A stretch of 64,000 bases of DNA from Erwinia sp. E602. GTDB lineage: Bacteria; Pseudomonadota; Gammaproteobacteria; Enterobacterales; Enterobacteriaceae. A program made the translations under genes and the position numbers. Below, piece by piece: positions 43,356-53,328 of this stretch; within the stretch, counting starts at the first letter, position 1; the number at the start of each line of letters is the position of its first letter. Where the stretch lies: contig NZ_CP046582.1 in assembly GCF_018141005.1 (NCBI RefSeq), positions 4,778,718 to 4,842,717 on the forward strand. Reading direction: 5' to 3'. Under the pieces are notes generated by a model. That model saw only the letters and a program-made list of their open reading frames with translations. It did no database searches and was not told the origin of the DNA.

Positions 43356-44717
43356 ATGGCTACAAAAATCGTATTAGTCGGGGCAGGCAGCGCGCAGTTT
43401 GGTTATGGCACCCTCGGGGATATCTTCCAGAGTACCGCGCTGTACGGCAGCGAGATCGTGCTGCACGACATCAACCCGGCGTCGCTGGCGGTGACCGAGA
43501 AAACCGCGCGGGATTTCCTCGCGGCTGAGGATCTGCCGTTTCTCGTTAGCGCCACCACCGACCGGCGCGAGGCGTTGAAAGGCGCGGAGTTTGTGATTAT
43601 CTCCATCGAGGTGGGCGATCGCTTTGCGCTGTGGGATCTCGACTGGCAGATCCCGCAGCAGTTCGGCATTCAGCAGGTGTACGGCGAGAACGGCGGCCCC
43701 GGCGGCCTGTTCCACTCGCTGCGCATTATCCCACCGATCCTCGACATCTGCGCGGACGTGGCCGATCTCTGCCCGGATGCCTGGGTGTTTAACTACTCCA
43801 ACCCGATGAGCCGCATCTGCACCACCGTGCATCGTCGCTTCCCGCAGCTGAACTTTGTCGGCATGTGCCACGAAATCGCCTCGCTGGAGCGCTATCTGCC
43901 GGAAATGCTCGGCACCTCGTTTGACAACCTGCAGCTGCGTGCTGCCGGTCTTAATCACTTCAGCGTGCTGCTGGAGGCGCGATATAAGGACAGCGGAGCG
44001 GACGCCTACGCTGACGTGCGCGCCAGAGCGCCGGACTATTTTGCCACCCTGCCGGGCTACAGCGATATCCTCGACTACGCCCGCACCCACGGTCAGCTGG
44101 TGGAGACCGAAGGCAGTACCGAGCGCGCCTGGCTGGGCGGCCGCGACAGCGCCAAACCCTGGGCCGACCGCACGCTGTTTAAGGAGGTGCTGGCGAAGTT
44201 CAACTACCTGCCGATCACCACCGACAGCCATTTTGGCGAGTATATCCGCTGGGCCAGCGAGGTCAGCGACCATCGCGGCATTCTCGATTTCTATACCTTC
44301 TACCGCAACTACCTGGGCCACGTGCAGCCGAAAATTGAGCTGAAGATGAAGGAGCGGGTGGTGGCGATTATTGAGGGCATCCTCAGCGACTCCGGCTACG
44401 AGGAGGCGGCGGTCAATATTCCCAACCGCGGCTATATCCGCCAGCTGCCGGAGTTTATCGCGGTGGAGGTGCCGGCGATTATCGACCGCAAAGGGGTGCA
44501 CGGCATCAGCGTCGATATCCCGCCGGGTATCGCCGGGCTGCTGACCAATCAGATCGGCGTGCACGATCTGACCGCCGAGGCGATCCTCAACCAGTCGCGC
44601 GACCTGGTGGTGCAGGCGCTGCTGGTGGATTCGGTTAACGACAAATGCAAAGCGATCCCGGAGCTGGTCGATCTGATGATTGCCCGCCAGCGCCCGTGGC
44701 TCGACTACCTGAAGTAA
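43356..44717 (+). CDS. palH: PalH, glycoside hydrolase family 4 enzyme
   Basis: 453 aa. GH4 enzymes use NAD+ and a divalent metal and cleave through C3 oxidation and elimination. The NAD loop is GAGSAQFG (9-16), NYSNP is at 146-150, the metal Cys-His is C171-H172 (GMCHE), and GLNHF starts at G198. No signal peptide, so it acts in the cytoplasm after uptake. GH4 members are alpha-glucosidases, alpha-galactosidases or their 6-phospho forms; because uptake here is by an ABC transporter, an unphosphorylated alpha-glucoside is the likely substrate. Position matches palH of Erwinia rhapontici. AAGGAG precedes ATG 43356. Confidence 0.82.
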   Translation: MATKIVLVGAGSAQFGYGTLGDIFQSTALYGSEIVLHDINPASLAVTEKTARDFLAAEDLPFLVSATTDRREALKGAEFVIISIEVGDRFALWDLDWQIPQQFGIQQVYGENGGPGGLFHSLRIIPPILDICADVADLCPDAWVFNYSNPMSRICTTVHRRFPQLNFVGMCHEIASLERYLPEMLGTSFDNLQLRAAGLNHFSVLLEARYKDSGADAYADVRARAPDYFATLPGYSDILDYARTHGQLVETEGSTERAWLGGRDSAKPWADRTLFKEVLAKFNYLPITTDSHFGEYIRWASEVSDHRGILDFYTFYRNYLGHVQPKIELKMKERVVAIIEGILSDSGYEEAAVNIPNRGYIRQLPEFIAVEVPAIIDRKGVHGISVDIPPGIAGLLTNQIGVHDLTAEAILNQSRDLVVQALLVDSVNDKCKAIPELVDLMIARQRPWLDYLK

Positions 44718-44725
44718 AACCGGCC

Positions 44726-44745
44726 GCAGGGGCGGCTGCCCCTGC
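44726..44745 (+). other. Intercistronic hairpin between palH and palK
   Basis: GCAGGGGC (44726-44733) and GCCCCTGC (44738-44745) form a perfect stem with a four-base loop, without a T tract. It may set different mRNA levels for the two halves of the operon. Confidence 0.6.
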
Positions 44746-44775
44746 ACAGGCTCATTGTAATCAGCAGGGGGCGTG

Positions 44776-45888
<1,113 letters not shown>

Positions 45889-45904
45889 TGTAAGGCGGTA
45901 ATCT

Positions 45905-47581
45905 GTGAATCAGTTAACCACGGCGCGCTGGTGGAAAGAGGCGGTGGCCTATCAAATCTACCCGCGCAGCTTTATGGACAGCAACGGCGACGGCATTGGC
46001 GATCTTAACGGCATCACCGCACGGCTCGACTACCTGCAGTGGCTGGGCATTGACGTCATCTGGCTCTGCCCGATGTACCCGTCGCCGAACGACGATAACG
46101 GCTACGATATCAGCGACTATCAGGGGATTATGGCCGAGTTCGGCACCATGGCCGACTTTGATCGCCTGCTGGGCGAGGTGCACGCACGCGGTATGCGGCT
46201 GATCCTCGACCTGGTGGTCAATCACACCTCGGACGAGCACCCGTGGTTTATTGAGTCGCGCTCGTCACGTGATAGCGAAAAGCGCGACTGGTATATCTGG
46301 CGCGACGGTAAAGCGGGCCGTGAGCCGAACAACTGGGAGAGCATCTTCAGCGAACCGGCGTGGAAATATGATGCGGGCAGCGATCAGTACTTTATGCATC
46401 TGTTTTCGGCGCGTCAGCCGGACCTTAACTGGGAAAATCCGGCCACCCGCCATGCGCTGTACGACATGATGCGCTGGTGGCTGGAGAAGGGCATCGACGG
46501 CTTCCGCATCGACGCCATCTGCCATATGAAGAAGCAGCCGGGGCTGATGGATCTGCCAAACCCGCACGGGCTGGCTTACGTGCCCTCCTTCGACGCGCAC
46601 CTTAACTTCCCCGGCCTGCTCGATTTTGTCGATGAGATGAGCGAGCAGGTGTTTAACCGCTACGACATTATGACGGTGGGTGAAATGAACGGCGCCTCGG
46701 CGGAGCAGGCCGAAGCCTGGGTCGGCGAACGGCATCAGCGGCTGAATATGATCTTCCAGTTTGAGCACGTCAAGCTGTGGCAGGACAATCCGCCGCCCGC
46801 CGACGGGCCGGGCATCAACGTGCCGGCGCTGAAGCAGATCTTTACCCGCTGGCAGACGCAGCTGGAGGGGAAAGGCTGGAACGCGCTCTACGTCGAAAAC
46901 CACGATATCCCGCGCGTGGTGTCGCACTGGGGTGATGATAAACAGTATCTGCGCGAGAGCGCCACGGCGATTGCCGCCATGTACTTCCTGATGCAGGGGA
47001 CGCCCTTTATCTATCAGGGCCAGGAGCTGGGAATGACCAACACCCGCTTCGCCAGCCTGAATGATTTCCAGGATATCGCGGCGCGTAACCGGGTGATCAG
47101 GCTGCAGCAGCAGGGCGTGGCGGATGCCGATATCCTGGCGATGCTCAGCCGCATCTGCCGTGATAACTCGCGCACGCCGATGCAGTGGAGCGCGGAGCAC
47201 AACGCCGGTTTCACCACCGGCACGCCGTGGCTGGCGACCAGCGTCAATTATCCGGCGATTAACGTTGCGCAGCAGCGGGAGGATAAGCAGTCGGTGCTCA
47301 GCTTCTACCGGGCGCTGATCGCGCTGCGTAAGGCCTCACCGGCGCTGGTTTACGGACAGTATCAGCTGCGGCTGGCGGAGCATCCGGCGATTTACGCCTA
47401 TACGCGCAGGCAGGATCGGCAGCAGTATCTGGTGCTGACCAACCTGAGCGGCGTGTCGCAGCAGGTCGATCCTGCGCAGCTGGCGTTAGAGGGCTGGCAG
47501 CGGGTGCTGGGCAACTACCCTGATGACGGCGAGCTGCAGCTGCTGCGGCCGTGGGAGGCGCGGGTGTACCGGCATCAGTAA
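45905..47581 (+). CDS. palQ: PalQ, GH13 alpha-glucosidase (palatinase / oligo-1,6-glucosidase type)
   Basis: 558 aa, no signal peptide, cytoplasmic. The catalytic triad is D203 (DGFRIDAI), E260 (VGEMNG) and D334 (ENHDIP). QPDLN at 171-175 is the signature associated with alpha-1,6 (and isomaltulose-type) specificity, in contrast to MPDLN in alpha-1,4 enzymes. The residue after the nucleophile is Ala, where classic oligo-1,6-glucosidases have Val. The Erwinia rhapontici palQ product was reported to be a palatinase. A sucrose isomerase (PalI) is unlikely because there is no signal peptide and no RLDRD motif was seen. Start is GTG 45905. A strong terminator follows, and no palZ is present. Confidence 0.88.
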   Translation: MNQLTTARWWKEAVAYQIYPRSFMDSNGDGIGDLNGITARLDYLQWLGIDVIWLCPMYPSPNDDNGYDISDYQGIMAEFGTMADFDRLLGEVHARGMRLILDLVVNHTSDEHPWFIESRSSRDSEKRDWYIWRDGKAGREPNNWESIFSEPAWKYDAGSDQYFMHLFSARQPDLNWENPATRHALYDMMRWWLEKGIDGFRIDAICHMKKQPGLMDLPNPHGLAYVPSFDAHLNFPGLLDFVDEMSEQVFNRYDIMTVGEMNGASAEQAEAWVGERHQRLNMIFQFEHVKLWQDNPPPADGPGINVPALKQIFTRWQTQLEGKGWNALYVENHDIPRVVSHWGDDKQYLRESATAIAAMYFLMQGTPFIYQGQELGMTNTRFASLNDFQDIAARNRVIRLQQQGVADADILAMLSRICRDNSRTPMQWSAEHNAGFTTGTPWLATSVNYPAINVAQQREDKQSVLSFYRALIALRKASPALVYGQYQLRLAEHPAIYAYTRRQDRQQYLVLTNLSGVSQQVDPAQLALEGWQRVLGNYPDDGELQLLRPWEARVYRHQ

Positions 47582-47586
47582 CGCCA

Positions 47587-47616
47587 GACGCGGAACGCAG
47601 GTTCCGCGTCTTTTTT
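47587..47616 (+). terminator. Terminator of the pal operon
   Basis: GACGCGGAAC (47587-47596) pairs perfectly with GTTCCGCGTC (47601-47610), loop GCAG, followed by six T. Confidence 0.95.
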
Positions 47617-47654
47617 ACCGGGTTCCTGCGCTGGCGGCAGTCAAACCCGGCCCG

Positions 47655-48317
47655 TTAACGCGTTAATTCCCAGCCGCGCTCGCGCCACAGCGCGGGCAGC
47701 TGATCCAGCGCGGTAAACGGCGTCACCAGCGGGTGATCGATAACCGGATTGTGCGCGTCGGCGCAGTAGTAAAATACCGGGATGCCGGCAGCAATGCCGG
47801 CCTGTGCCCCGGCTTCGGAGTCATCCACCAGAATGCAGCGGCGGATATCCACGCCCATCTTCGCTGCCGCGTGAAACATTAACCCGGGTTCCGGTTTCCA
47901 GTGCTGAATATCATAGCCGCTGTACAGCCGGTCATCAAAATAGCGCCGCAGCCCGGTCAGCCCCAGCGAGTGCTGCATTTTCGGCACCGTGCCGTTGGAG
48001 ACCACGCACACCGGCACCGCTATCTGCGCCAGCAGCGCCTCTGCGCCGGCGATCGGCTGCAGCTCCAGGTCAAACAGCCGCGCCACCTCAGCGCGATACT
48101 CAGGCTCCAGCACGCTGACTGGCGTACTGAGCTGATGCTCGCGGCAGACGTCGGCGATAATGTCATACAGCTTCACGCCTTTGTATCTTTCAAACATGGT
48201 CTGCAGCGACAGCTGCGCGCCGTGGCGGGCAAAGGTGTTGACGTAGGCCTGGGTGCAGAGCAGTTCGCTGTCCACCAGCGTGCCGTCACAGTCAAAAAAG
48301 ATGCAGTCGGGTGACAT
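47655..48317 (-). CDS. yieH: YieH, HAD-family sugar phosphatase
   Basis: 220 aa (E. coli YieH 221, reported to act on 6-phosphogluconate). The HAD motif I is FFDCDGTLVDSE, with nucleophile D9 and D11; motif II is VVSNGT, and motif III-IV is HWKPEP...CILVDDSEAGAQAG. FERYKGVKLYDII in the cap is specific for YieH-like proteins. In E. coli it is also beside adeP, but here a Wzy/PglL-like gene lies between. Confidence 0.93.
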   Translation of the reverse strand: MSPDCIFFDCDGTLVDSELLCTQAYVNTFARHGAQLSLQTMFERYKGVKLYDIIADVCREHQLSTPVSVLEPEYRAEVARLFDLELQPIAGAEALLAQIAVPVCVVSNGTVPKMQHSLGLTGLRRYFDDRLYSGYDIQHWKPEPGLMFHAAAKMGVDIRRCILVDDSEAGAQAGIAAGIPVFYYCADAHNPVIDHPLVTPFTALDQLPALWRERGWELTR

Positions 48318-48422
48318 TCGTCCGTCCTTAACGGTGAGAAAAGAACCTTCACTTTACGCGATCGCGAATGGATTGCGACCCCGAATGCGCCGGGTCCCGG
48401 CGCCCGGCGGGCGCGAACAGTG

Positions 48423-50111
48423 TCAGAAAAATCGCGCATCCTTCGGATACAGCAGATGCGCCATCTGGCGGTAGCGCCCGGCCTCCTGTTGTTTTCCCTG
48501 GTACTGCAGCACCAGGATCAGACTGGCGTAAACGTTATGATCCACCCGGTAGCGCAGATAGCCGCTGGCCCAGCGGCGGTACTCTTCCAGCAGGCGCGGA
48601 TCGCGGCTGTCGTTAAAGGCCAGCAGCAGCGCAACGTGACGGTCATACTGCCAGCGATCCTGGTTCAGCCAGCGCTCTGCGGGCGACAGCTGCTGCAGTG
48701 CGGCGGGGTGCTGAAAGCCGCTAAGCTCCACGGCGGTCAGCTGCTGGTTGCCGCGCCAGATCAGGCCGGTCACCAGCACCAGCAGTGCGGCAAGCAGCCG
48801 TATGCCGTTTCTGAACAGCGGAACAACCCGCCGGTGCACTGGACGCCAGCGCCACGCTTCGCCGCTGGCACGTTCCGCCACGGCCAGCAGCAGTAAAAAC
48901 AGCAGTGCATGGACGGTGGACATATAAAACGGCCACTCCAGCTGGGTGTGGATCAGCAGCGGCAGCAGCGACAGGCACAGTGCGGTTGCCTGCCCGGCGC
49001 GGCGGTCGCCGCGCGCACTCCGCCTGCGATCGGCGCGGCGTGCGCGTGCCAGCAGGCGCACTCCGGCGAACAGCAGGATCAGCATCGCCGCCAGTCCGCA
49101 AATGCCGCCCTCTACCCACCAGAGCAGCACTTCGTTATGCGGGTGCTCGGCAATTTCAGTGACCCGGGTTGGTATGGGCTGGGTGACGCGAAAATGCTGG
49201 AAAGCGTATTCAAAGCTGCCGTAACCCCAGCCGCCGAGCGGGTGCTGCGCGATCATGCGCAGCGTGTCGATCAGCATGGTTCGGCGCGCGTGGTTAGACC
49301 CCTGGTGATCGATAACCGACAGCGTCATCTCACCCGACTGTAACAGGCAGAGCGCCGCCACGGTGCCGACGGTAATCAGCGCGACGGCCAGGCGGCTGCG
49401 CTGGCGGTCGTAATGGCCGCACAGTGTAAACAGCAGCAGCGTTACCCCCGCGCCGCCGATCAACGCTGCCCGCGACTGAAGCCAGACCAGCAGCGCAGGA
49501 AACAGCAGCAGCAGGAGCATCAGCGCCGCCAGCCGCCAGCGCTCCCGCCGGGGGCTGGACAGGCGGAAGCCGGGCAGAATGGTCAGCAGCAGCGCCAGCC
49601 CCAGCCCGGTGGCGATAGCGCTGCCCAGCACGTTAACCTGCTGGAAGATCCCGCCGGGACGACCGCCGGTGAGGGGAACCCAGCTCAGCTGGGGGAGAAA
49701 CAGCTGCAGCAGAACAATAAACGCCTCGGCTGCGATGAGCAGCAATACGCCGTTGAGCAGCCGCTGCAGGTGGCGCGGCGCGGTAAGCGGCAGCTGTAGC
49801 AGGGCGAAATAGCACAACACCGCCATTGCCACGGCGGCCATCCGCAGGCTGGCTTTGTCAGCAAACTGCGCGTCGGTAAACGGCAGCGGCAGCAGCGCCA
49901 GCAGCGTAGCCAGCAGCAGCAGCATGCCGCCGGGGGTCAGGGTGAGGTGGTGACTGCGGAGCCGTTTAAGAAAAGCGAATAACAACAGCGTAGACAGCAC
50001 GAAGACGGTCAGGATATTCATCGGTAACTGCAGGCCGGTTCCCCCCAGATTCGGAGTGAACAGCGTCAGCGGAAGCAGAAAGAGTAAAACGATTGAGCCA
50101 TATTTTACCAT
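48423..50111 (-). CDS. O-antigen ligase / PglL-type O-oligosaccharyltransferase family membrane protein
   Basis: 562 aa from ATG 50111; the in-frame extension up to 50369 is polar, has no family character and runs under the adeP promoter. About 11-12 hydrophobic segments. RPGGIFQQVNVLGS (151-164) and HPHNE (323-327) in the large periplasmic loop are the marks of Wzy_C proteins, particularly of PglL ligases that move a lipid-linked glycan onto protein. The soluble C-terminus (from about 430) matches the usual virulence-factor polymerase extension. It may transfer glycan to a pilin or other exported protein, or ligate O-antigen. Not present beside adeP in E. coli. Confidence 0.75.
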   Translation of the reverse strand: MVKYGSIVLLFLLPLTLFTPNLGGTGLQLPMNILTVFVLSTLLLFAFLKRLRSHHLTLTPGGMLLLLATLLALLPLPFTDAQFADKASLRMAAVAMAVLCYFALLQLPLTAPRHLQRLLNGVLLLIAAEAFIVLLQLFLPQLSWVPLTGGRPGGIFQQVNVLGSAIATGLGLALLLTILPGFRLSSPRRERWRLAALMLLLLLFPALLVWLQSRAALIGGAGVTLLLFTLCGHYDRQRSRLAVALITVGTVAALCLLQSGEMTLSVIDHQGSNHARRTMLIDTLRMIAQHPLGGWGYGSFEYAFQHFRVTQPIPTRVTEIAEHPHNEVLLWWVEGGICGLAAMLILLFAGVRLLARARRADRRRSARGDRRAGQATALCLSLLPLLIHTQLEWPFYMSTVHALLFLLLLAVAERASGEAWRWRPVHRRVVPLFRNGIRLLAALLVLVTGLIWRGNQQLTAVELSGFQHPAALQQLSPAERWLNQDRWQYDRHVALLLAFNDSRDPRLLEEYRRWASGYLRYRVDHNVYASLILVLQYQGKQQEAGRYRQMAHLLYPKDARFF

Positions 50112-50270
50112 GGTGAAAATTCTCAGAGTCCCTGATGAGAAGAGCCGGGAAAATAGCAGAAATCGTCCGCTATAAAATGTCGCATTGCGCGATGGGATCG
50201 TTTGACAGCCGGTTAACCCCGCCGTAAGTACTCTGTGTGGCGTAATCCCCGTCATTTGGTGCAGAACAAG

Positions 50271-50286
50271 GCGCAATCGGTTGCGA
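50271..50286. promoter_or_regulatory. PurR-box-like operator before adeP
   Basis: GCGCAATCGGTTGCGA contains the symmetric CGCAA-4-TTGCG core and fits the PurR consensus (ANGCAANCGNTTNCNT) except at the two end bases. It lies 83 bp upstream of the adeP start. AdeP is a purine permease, so repression by PurR with hypoxanthine or guanine makes sense. Confidence 0.6.
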
Positions 50287-50368
50287 AAAAACCGGCTCAG
50301 ACTCATCCCAAACGGGCATTTATCGGGTAGGATAGCCCCCGACATTTTCTCCGTTCTGGAAACACACA

Positions 50369-51682
50369 ATGACCAATCCCGGGCTGTTACAACGGATTTT
50401 TAAACTGCAGGAGCATGGCACCACCGCGCGTACCGAGGTGATTGCCGGTTTCACCACCTTCCTGACCATGGTGTACATCGTTTTCGTTAACCCGCAGATC
50501 CTCGGCGTGGCCGGCATGAATACCCAGGCGGTGTTTGTCACCACCTGCCTGATTGCCGCCTTCGGCAGCATTCTGATGGGGCTGGTGGCTAACCTGCCGG
50601 TGGCGCTGGCACCGGCGATGGGCCTGAACGCCTTCTTCGCTTTTGTGGTGGTCGGCGCGATGGGTATTTCCTGGCAGGTGGGCATGGGTGCCATCTTCTG
50701 GGGGGCGGTCGGCCTGCTGCTGCTGACCATTTTCCGCGTGCGTTACTGGATGATTGCCAATATCCCGCTCAGCCTGCGCGTCGGCATTACCGCCGGCATC
50801 GGCCTGTTTATCGCCATGATGGGGCTGAAAAACGCCGGTATCGTGGTGCCGAACAAAGACACGCTGGTGGCGGTAGGCGATCTGACCTCGCACAGCGTGC
50901 TGCTGGGGGCGCTGGGCTTCTTTATTATCGCCGTGCTGGCTTCGCGCAACGTGCACGCGGCGGTGCTGGTCTCCATCGTGGTGACCACCGGCATTGGCCT
51001 GGCGATTGGCGACGTGAAGTACGGCGGCGTGTTCTCCATGCCGGCGGGCGTCGGTGCGGTAGTGGGTGAAGTGAACCTGAAGGACTCGCTGAACGTCGGC
51101 ATGGCCGGGATTATCTTCTCGTTTATGCTGGTTAACCTGTTTGACTCCTCCGGAACCCTGATCGGCGTCACCGACAAGGCCGGGCTGACCAATGAAAAGG
51201 GCACCTTCCCGCGCATGAAGCAGGCGCTGTACGTTGACAGCATCAGCTCGGTGGCCGGTTCGTATATCGGCACCTCATCCGTAACCGCCTATATCGAAAG
51301 CTCTTCCGGCGTCTCCATCGGTGGCCGCACCGGCCTGATGGCGGTGGTGACCGGTGTGCTGTTCCTGCTGGTGATGTTCCTCTCGCCGCTGGCAGGCATG
51401 GTGCCGGCGTATGCGGCGGCAGGTGCACTGATCTACGTCGGCGTGCTGATGACCTCCAGCCTGGCTCGGGTGAAGTGGGACGATCTGACCGAAGCAGTAC
51501 CGGCGTTCGTTACCGCGGCGATGATGCCGTTCAGCTTCTCGATTACCGAAGGTATCGCGCTGGGCTTTATCTCTTACTGCGTGATGAAGCTGGGTACGGG
51601 TCGCTGGCGTGAAATCAGCCCGTGCGTGGTGGTGGTTGCGCTGCTGTTCGTGCTGAAAATCGTCTTTATCGACGCGCACTGA
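50369..51682 (+). CDS. adeP: AdeP, adenine permease (NCS2/AzgA family)
   Basis: 437 aa (E. coli AdeP, formerly YieG, 445). High-affinity adenine/H+ symporter of the inner membrane. Conserved AzgA-type segments are TTFLTMVYIVFVNPQIL, ALAPAMGLNAFFAF, FMLVNLFDSSGTLIGVTDK and TSSVTAYIESSSGV. The E. coli protein has a slightly longer N-terminus. It is single-gene and followed by a terminator. Confidence 0.96.
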   Translation: MTNPGLLQRIFKLQEHGTTARTEVIAGFTTFLTMVYIVFVNPQILGVAGMNTQAVFVTTCLIAAFGSILMGLVANLPVALAPAMGLNAFFAFVVVGAMGISWQVGMGAIFWGAVGLLLLTIFRVRYWMIANIPLSLRVGITAGIGLFIAMMGLKNAGIVVPNKDTLVAVGDLTSHSVLLGALGFFIIAVLASRNVHAAVLVSIVVTTGIGLAIGDVKYGGVFSMPAGVGAVVGEVNLKDSLNVGMAGIIFSFMLVNLFDSSGTLIGVTDKAGLTNEKGTFPRMKQALYVDSISSVAGSYIGTSSVTAYIESSSGVSIGGRTGLMAVVTGVLFLLVMFLSPLAGMVPAYAAAGALIYVGVLMTSSLARVKWDDLTEAVPAFVTAAMMPFSFSITEGIALGFISYCVMKLGTGRWREISPCVVVVALLFVLKIVFIDAH

Positions 51683-51688
51683 GTGATG

Positions 51689-51717
51689 ACCGGGTGGCCT
51701 TCGCGCTGCCCGGTTTT
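51689..51717 (+). terminator. Terminator after adeP
   Basis: ACCGGG (51689-51694) pairs with CCCGGT (51709-51714) around a partly paired loop, followed by TTT. Confidence 0.6.
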
Positions 51718-51767
51718 ACCAGCGTAGCCTGAACGCTGGCTCAGTCACGGGTTGACCGGGTTAACCG

Positions 51768-52511
51768 TTAGTGAGAGTGCGGCGTTTTTTCCGGCGGCAG
51801 GCTGGTCAGGCGCAGCATACGCGGCCCCATATTCTGCGCCAGCACGTTAATATCCTGCAGCGATTCCCAGCTCTCCTGGCCATCGAACTCCCATAACCGC
51901 AGTCGATCGGTGCCGGGGGACAGCGCACAGGACCATACCATTACCGACTCCACATCGCACAACGCCTGAATATCGGGTGAGACCGCGGAGCGTAAACGCC
52001 CGGATGCCGGGTGCAGCCGCAGCGAGTCGTTGCCTTTCTCTCCTTCTCCGGTCAGCTTGAGGATACTCTGACGCAGCGTCCACAGCTGTGTGGCAGCCTC
52101 TATCTGGTCATTCTGCGCGCGGACCCAGGCAACTTCTGCGGAGGTCAGGCACTGGAAGTAGTGCTCCAGCGTCTGGCGGCTGTGTGCCCGTACGATCTCC
52201 ATATCCAGCCCGGCGCGGCTACCCTCTTCGGCCAGCAGCACACCCACCGTATTACCGGCGTAAGCAAGGCTGAAATCGGGCAGATCCGCATCGGCAAAAG
52301 CGGGACGTCCGTCGGTGAGGGTGGTCAGTTCGGGAAGTCTGTTAATGCCGTAGATACGCAGCAACAGCTCGGCCAGCAGGGTGCGGGCGGCAAGAAAACG
52401 GCTGCGGCGGCGTTCGTCAAAGTCGTAAGCGTACTCGACTAACGCCAGCGGCAGGCGGTGTACCCGGGGTTTGCTCTGGACCAGGGTCCAGCGCGCAAAA
52501 TGACTTGCCAT
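51768..52511 (-). CDS. yieE: YieE, phosphopantetheinyl-transferase-like protein
   Basis: 247 aa (E. coli YieE 249). 4'-phosphopantetheinyl transferase fold: GLDMEIVR corresponds to the Mg-binding GVDIE motif, and WTLRQSILKLTGEG to the WxxKEAxxK motif, but with K to R and E to Q changes at the two key positions. E. coli YieE also has R there (LRRSVLKLTG). It may therefore be an unusual or weak transferase for an unknown carrier protein. I chose ATG 52511 (MASHFARW; E. coli MATHFARG), which has GGAG six bases upstream, over an upstream in-frame ATG at 52583. yieF, next to it in E. coli, is absent. Confidence 0.9.
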   Translation of the reverse strand: MASHFARWTLVQSKPRVHRLPLALVEYAYDFDERRRSRFLAARTLLAELLLRIYGINRLPELTTLTDGRPAFADADLPDFSLAYAGNTVGVLLAEEGSRAGLDMEIVRAHSRQTLEHYFQCLTSAEVAWVRAQNDQIEAATQLWTLRQSILKLTGEGEKGNDSLRLHPASGRLRSAVSPDIQALCDVESVMVWSCALSPGTDRLRLWEFDGQESWESLQDINVLAQNMGPRMLRLTSLPPEKTPHSH

Positions 52512-52767
52512 CTGTCGCTCCGTGAAAATGGTCGGATAATCATCAGCTCCTATTGTAAGAATTTTCTTAGGTGTTTGCATCACGCAAACGCGATTGTCGA
52601 CAAAATTCGGATTTATGACCGATAAAGGGGATTGACCAGGGGGCGCGGGATGCTGTCCGGCAGCCGGTTTGCGGACCTTGCTGTCGGATTATGGCAGGCT
52701 ATTGAGAGATGTGCCGTCCGCATAGCGTGATAAGCGGACGGCTGCATTTGCGTTTACAGCAGGGCGT

Positions 52768-53328
52768 CTATTCGTACTCGGCAAGCAGCGTGGCGGTAGC
52801 GCTGAATGCACCGGGCTTAATCGCGCCTGCGGGATTTTTGATCGGCATTGCGGACATTATCCCGTCATCTTCAGCCGGGAGAGCCAGCGGCTTGTTAAGC
52901 TGCATCGGCTGGCCGCCCTTGTAAATAAGGATCCCCAGATTATCCATATCGGTTTGCAGTGTGGCATTGTTGGTGGCAAAAGAGGCGGGCGTGCCTTTGA
53001 GGGTGAGCTGTATTGTCCTGCCCGTCATATCGCCCTTGCCGCAGTCGATTTTGTAGTAAAAAACCCGGGCATATTGTTTATCGTAGATTTTATCAATATT
53101 GATATTTTCGCCAAAATTGACTGCAATATCCCCGCCGTCCGGTGCTGTTACATTACAGACGGGTGCAAGCACGGTGACCTTAATGGTTATGTCGGACTGG
53201 GCGGTCCCTGCCGCTGCGATACCGGTCCAGCCGGTGAGCAGACTCAGCATCAGTAGCATCGCGTGGTGAAGGCTGCCGCCCGCCGAACGAGGAGCGGGTG
53301 CGATTAACCCGGTTGTAAATTCAGTCAT
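52768..53328 (-). CDS. Fimbrial minor subunit, last gene of the operon
   Basis: 186 aa. Signal region about 15-41 (HHAMLLMLSLLTGWTGIAAA) followed by one pilin-like domain with a cysteine pair (PVCNV ... KIDCGKGD) and an end typical of chaperone-bound subunits (FSATATLLAEYE). The start overlaps the previous stop by eight bases. Position at the end of the operon suggests a tip or terminating subunit; it is too short for a two-domain adhesin of the FimH kind. Confidence 0.78.
   Translation of the reverse strand: MTEFTTGLIAPAPRSAGGSLHHAMLLMLSLLTGWTGIAAAGTAQSDITIKVTVLAPVCNVTAPDGGDIAVNFGENINIDKIYDKQYARVFYYKIDCGKGDMTGRTIQLTLKGTPASFATNNATLQTDMDNLGILIYKGGQPMQLNKPLALPAEDDGIMSAMPIKNPAGAIKPGAFSATATLLAEYE

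Noticed and set aside
45905-47581. Sucrose isomerase (palI) identity for the GH13 gene
   Set aside because: No signal peptide and no isomerase-type RLDRD motif; position and QPDLN fit the cytoplasmic hydrolase palQ.
52582-52597. PurR-like half site upstream of yieE (ACGCAAACGCGATTGT)
   Set aside because: Only the left half fits the consensus; the right half lacks the TT and C positions.
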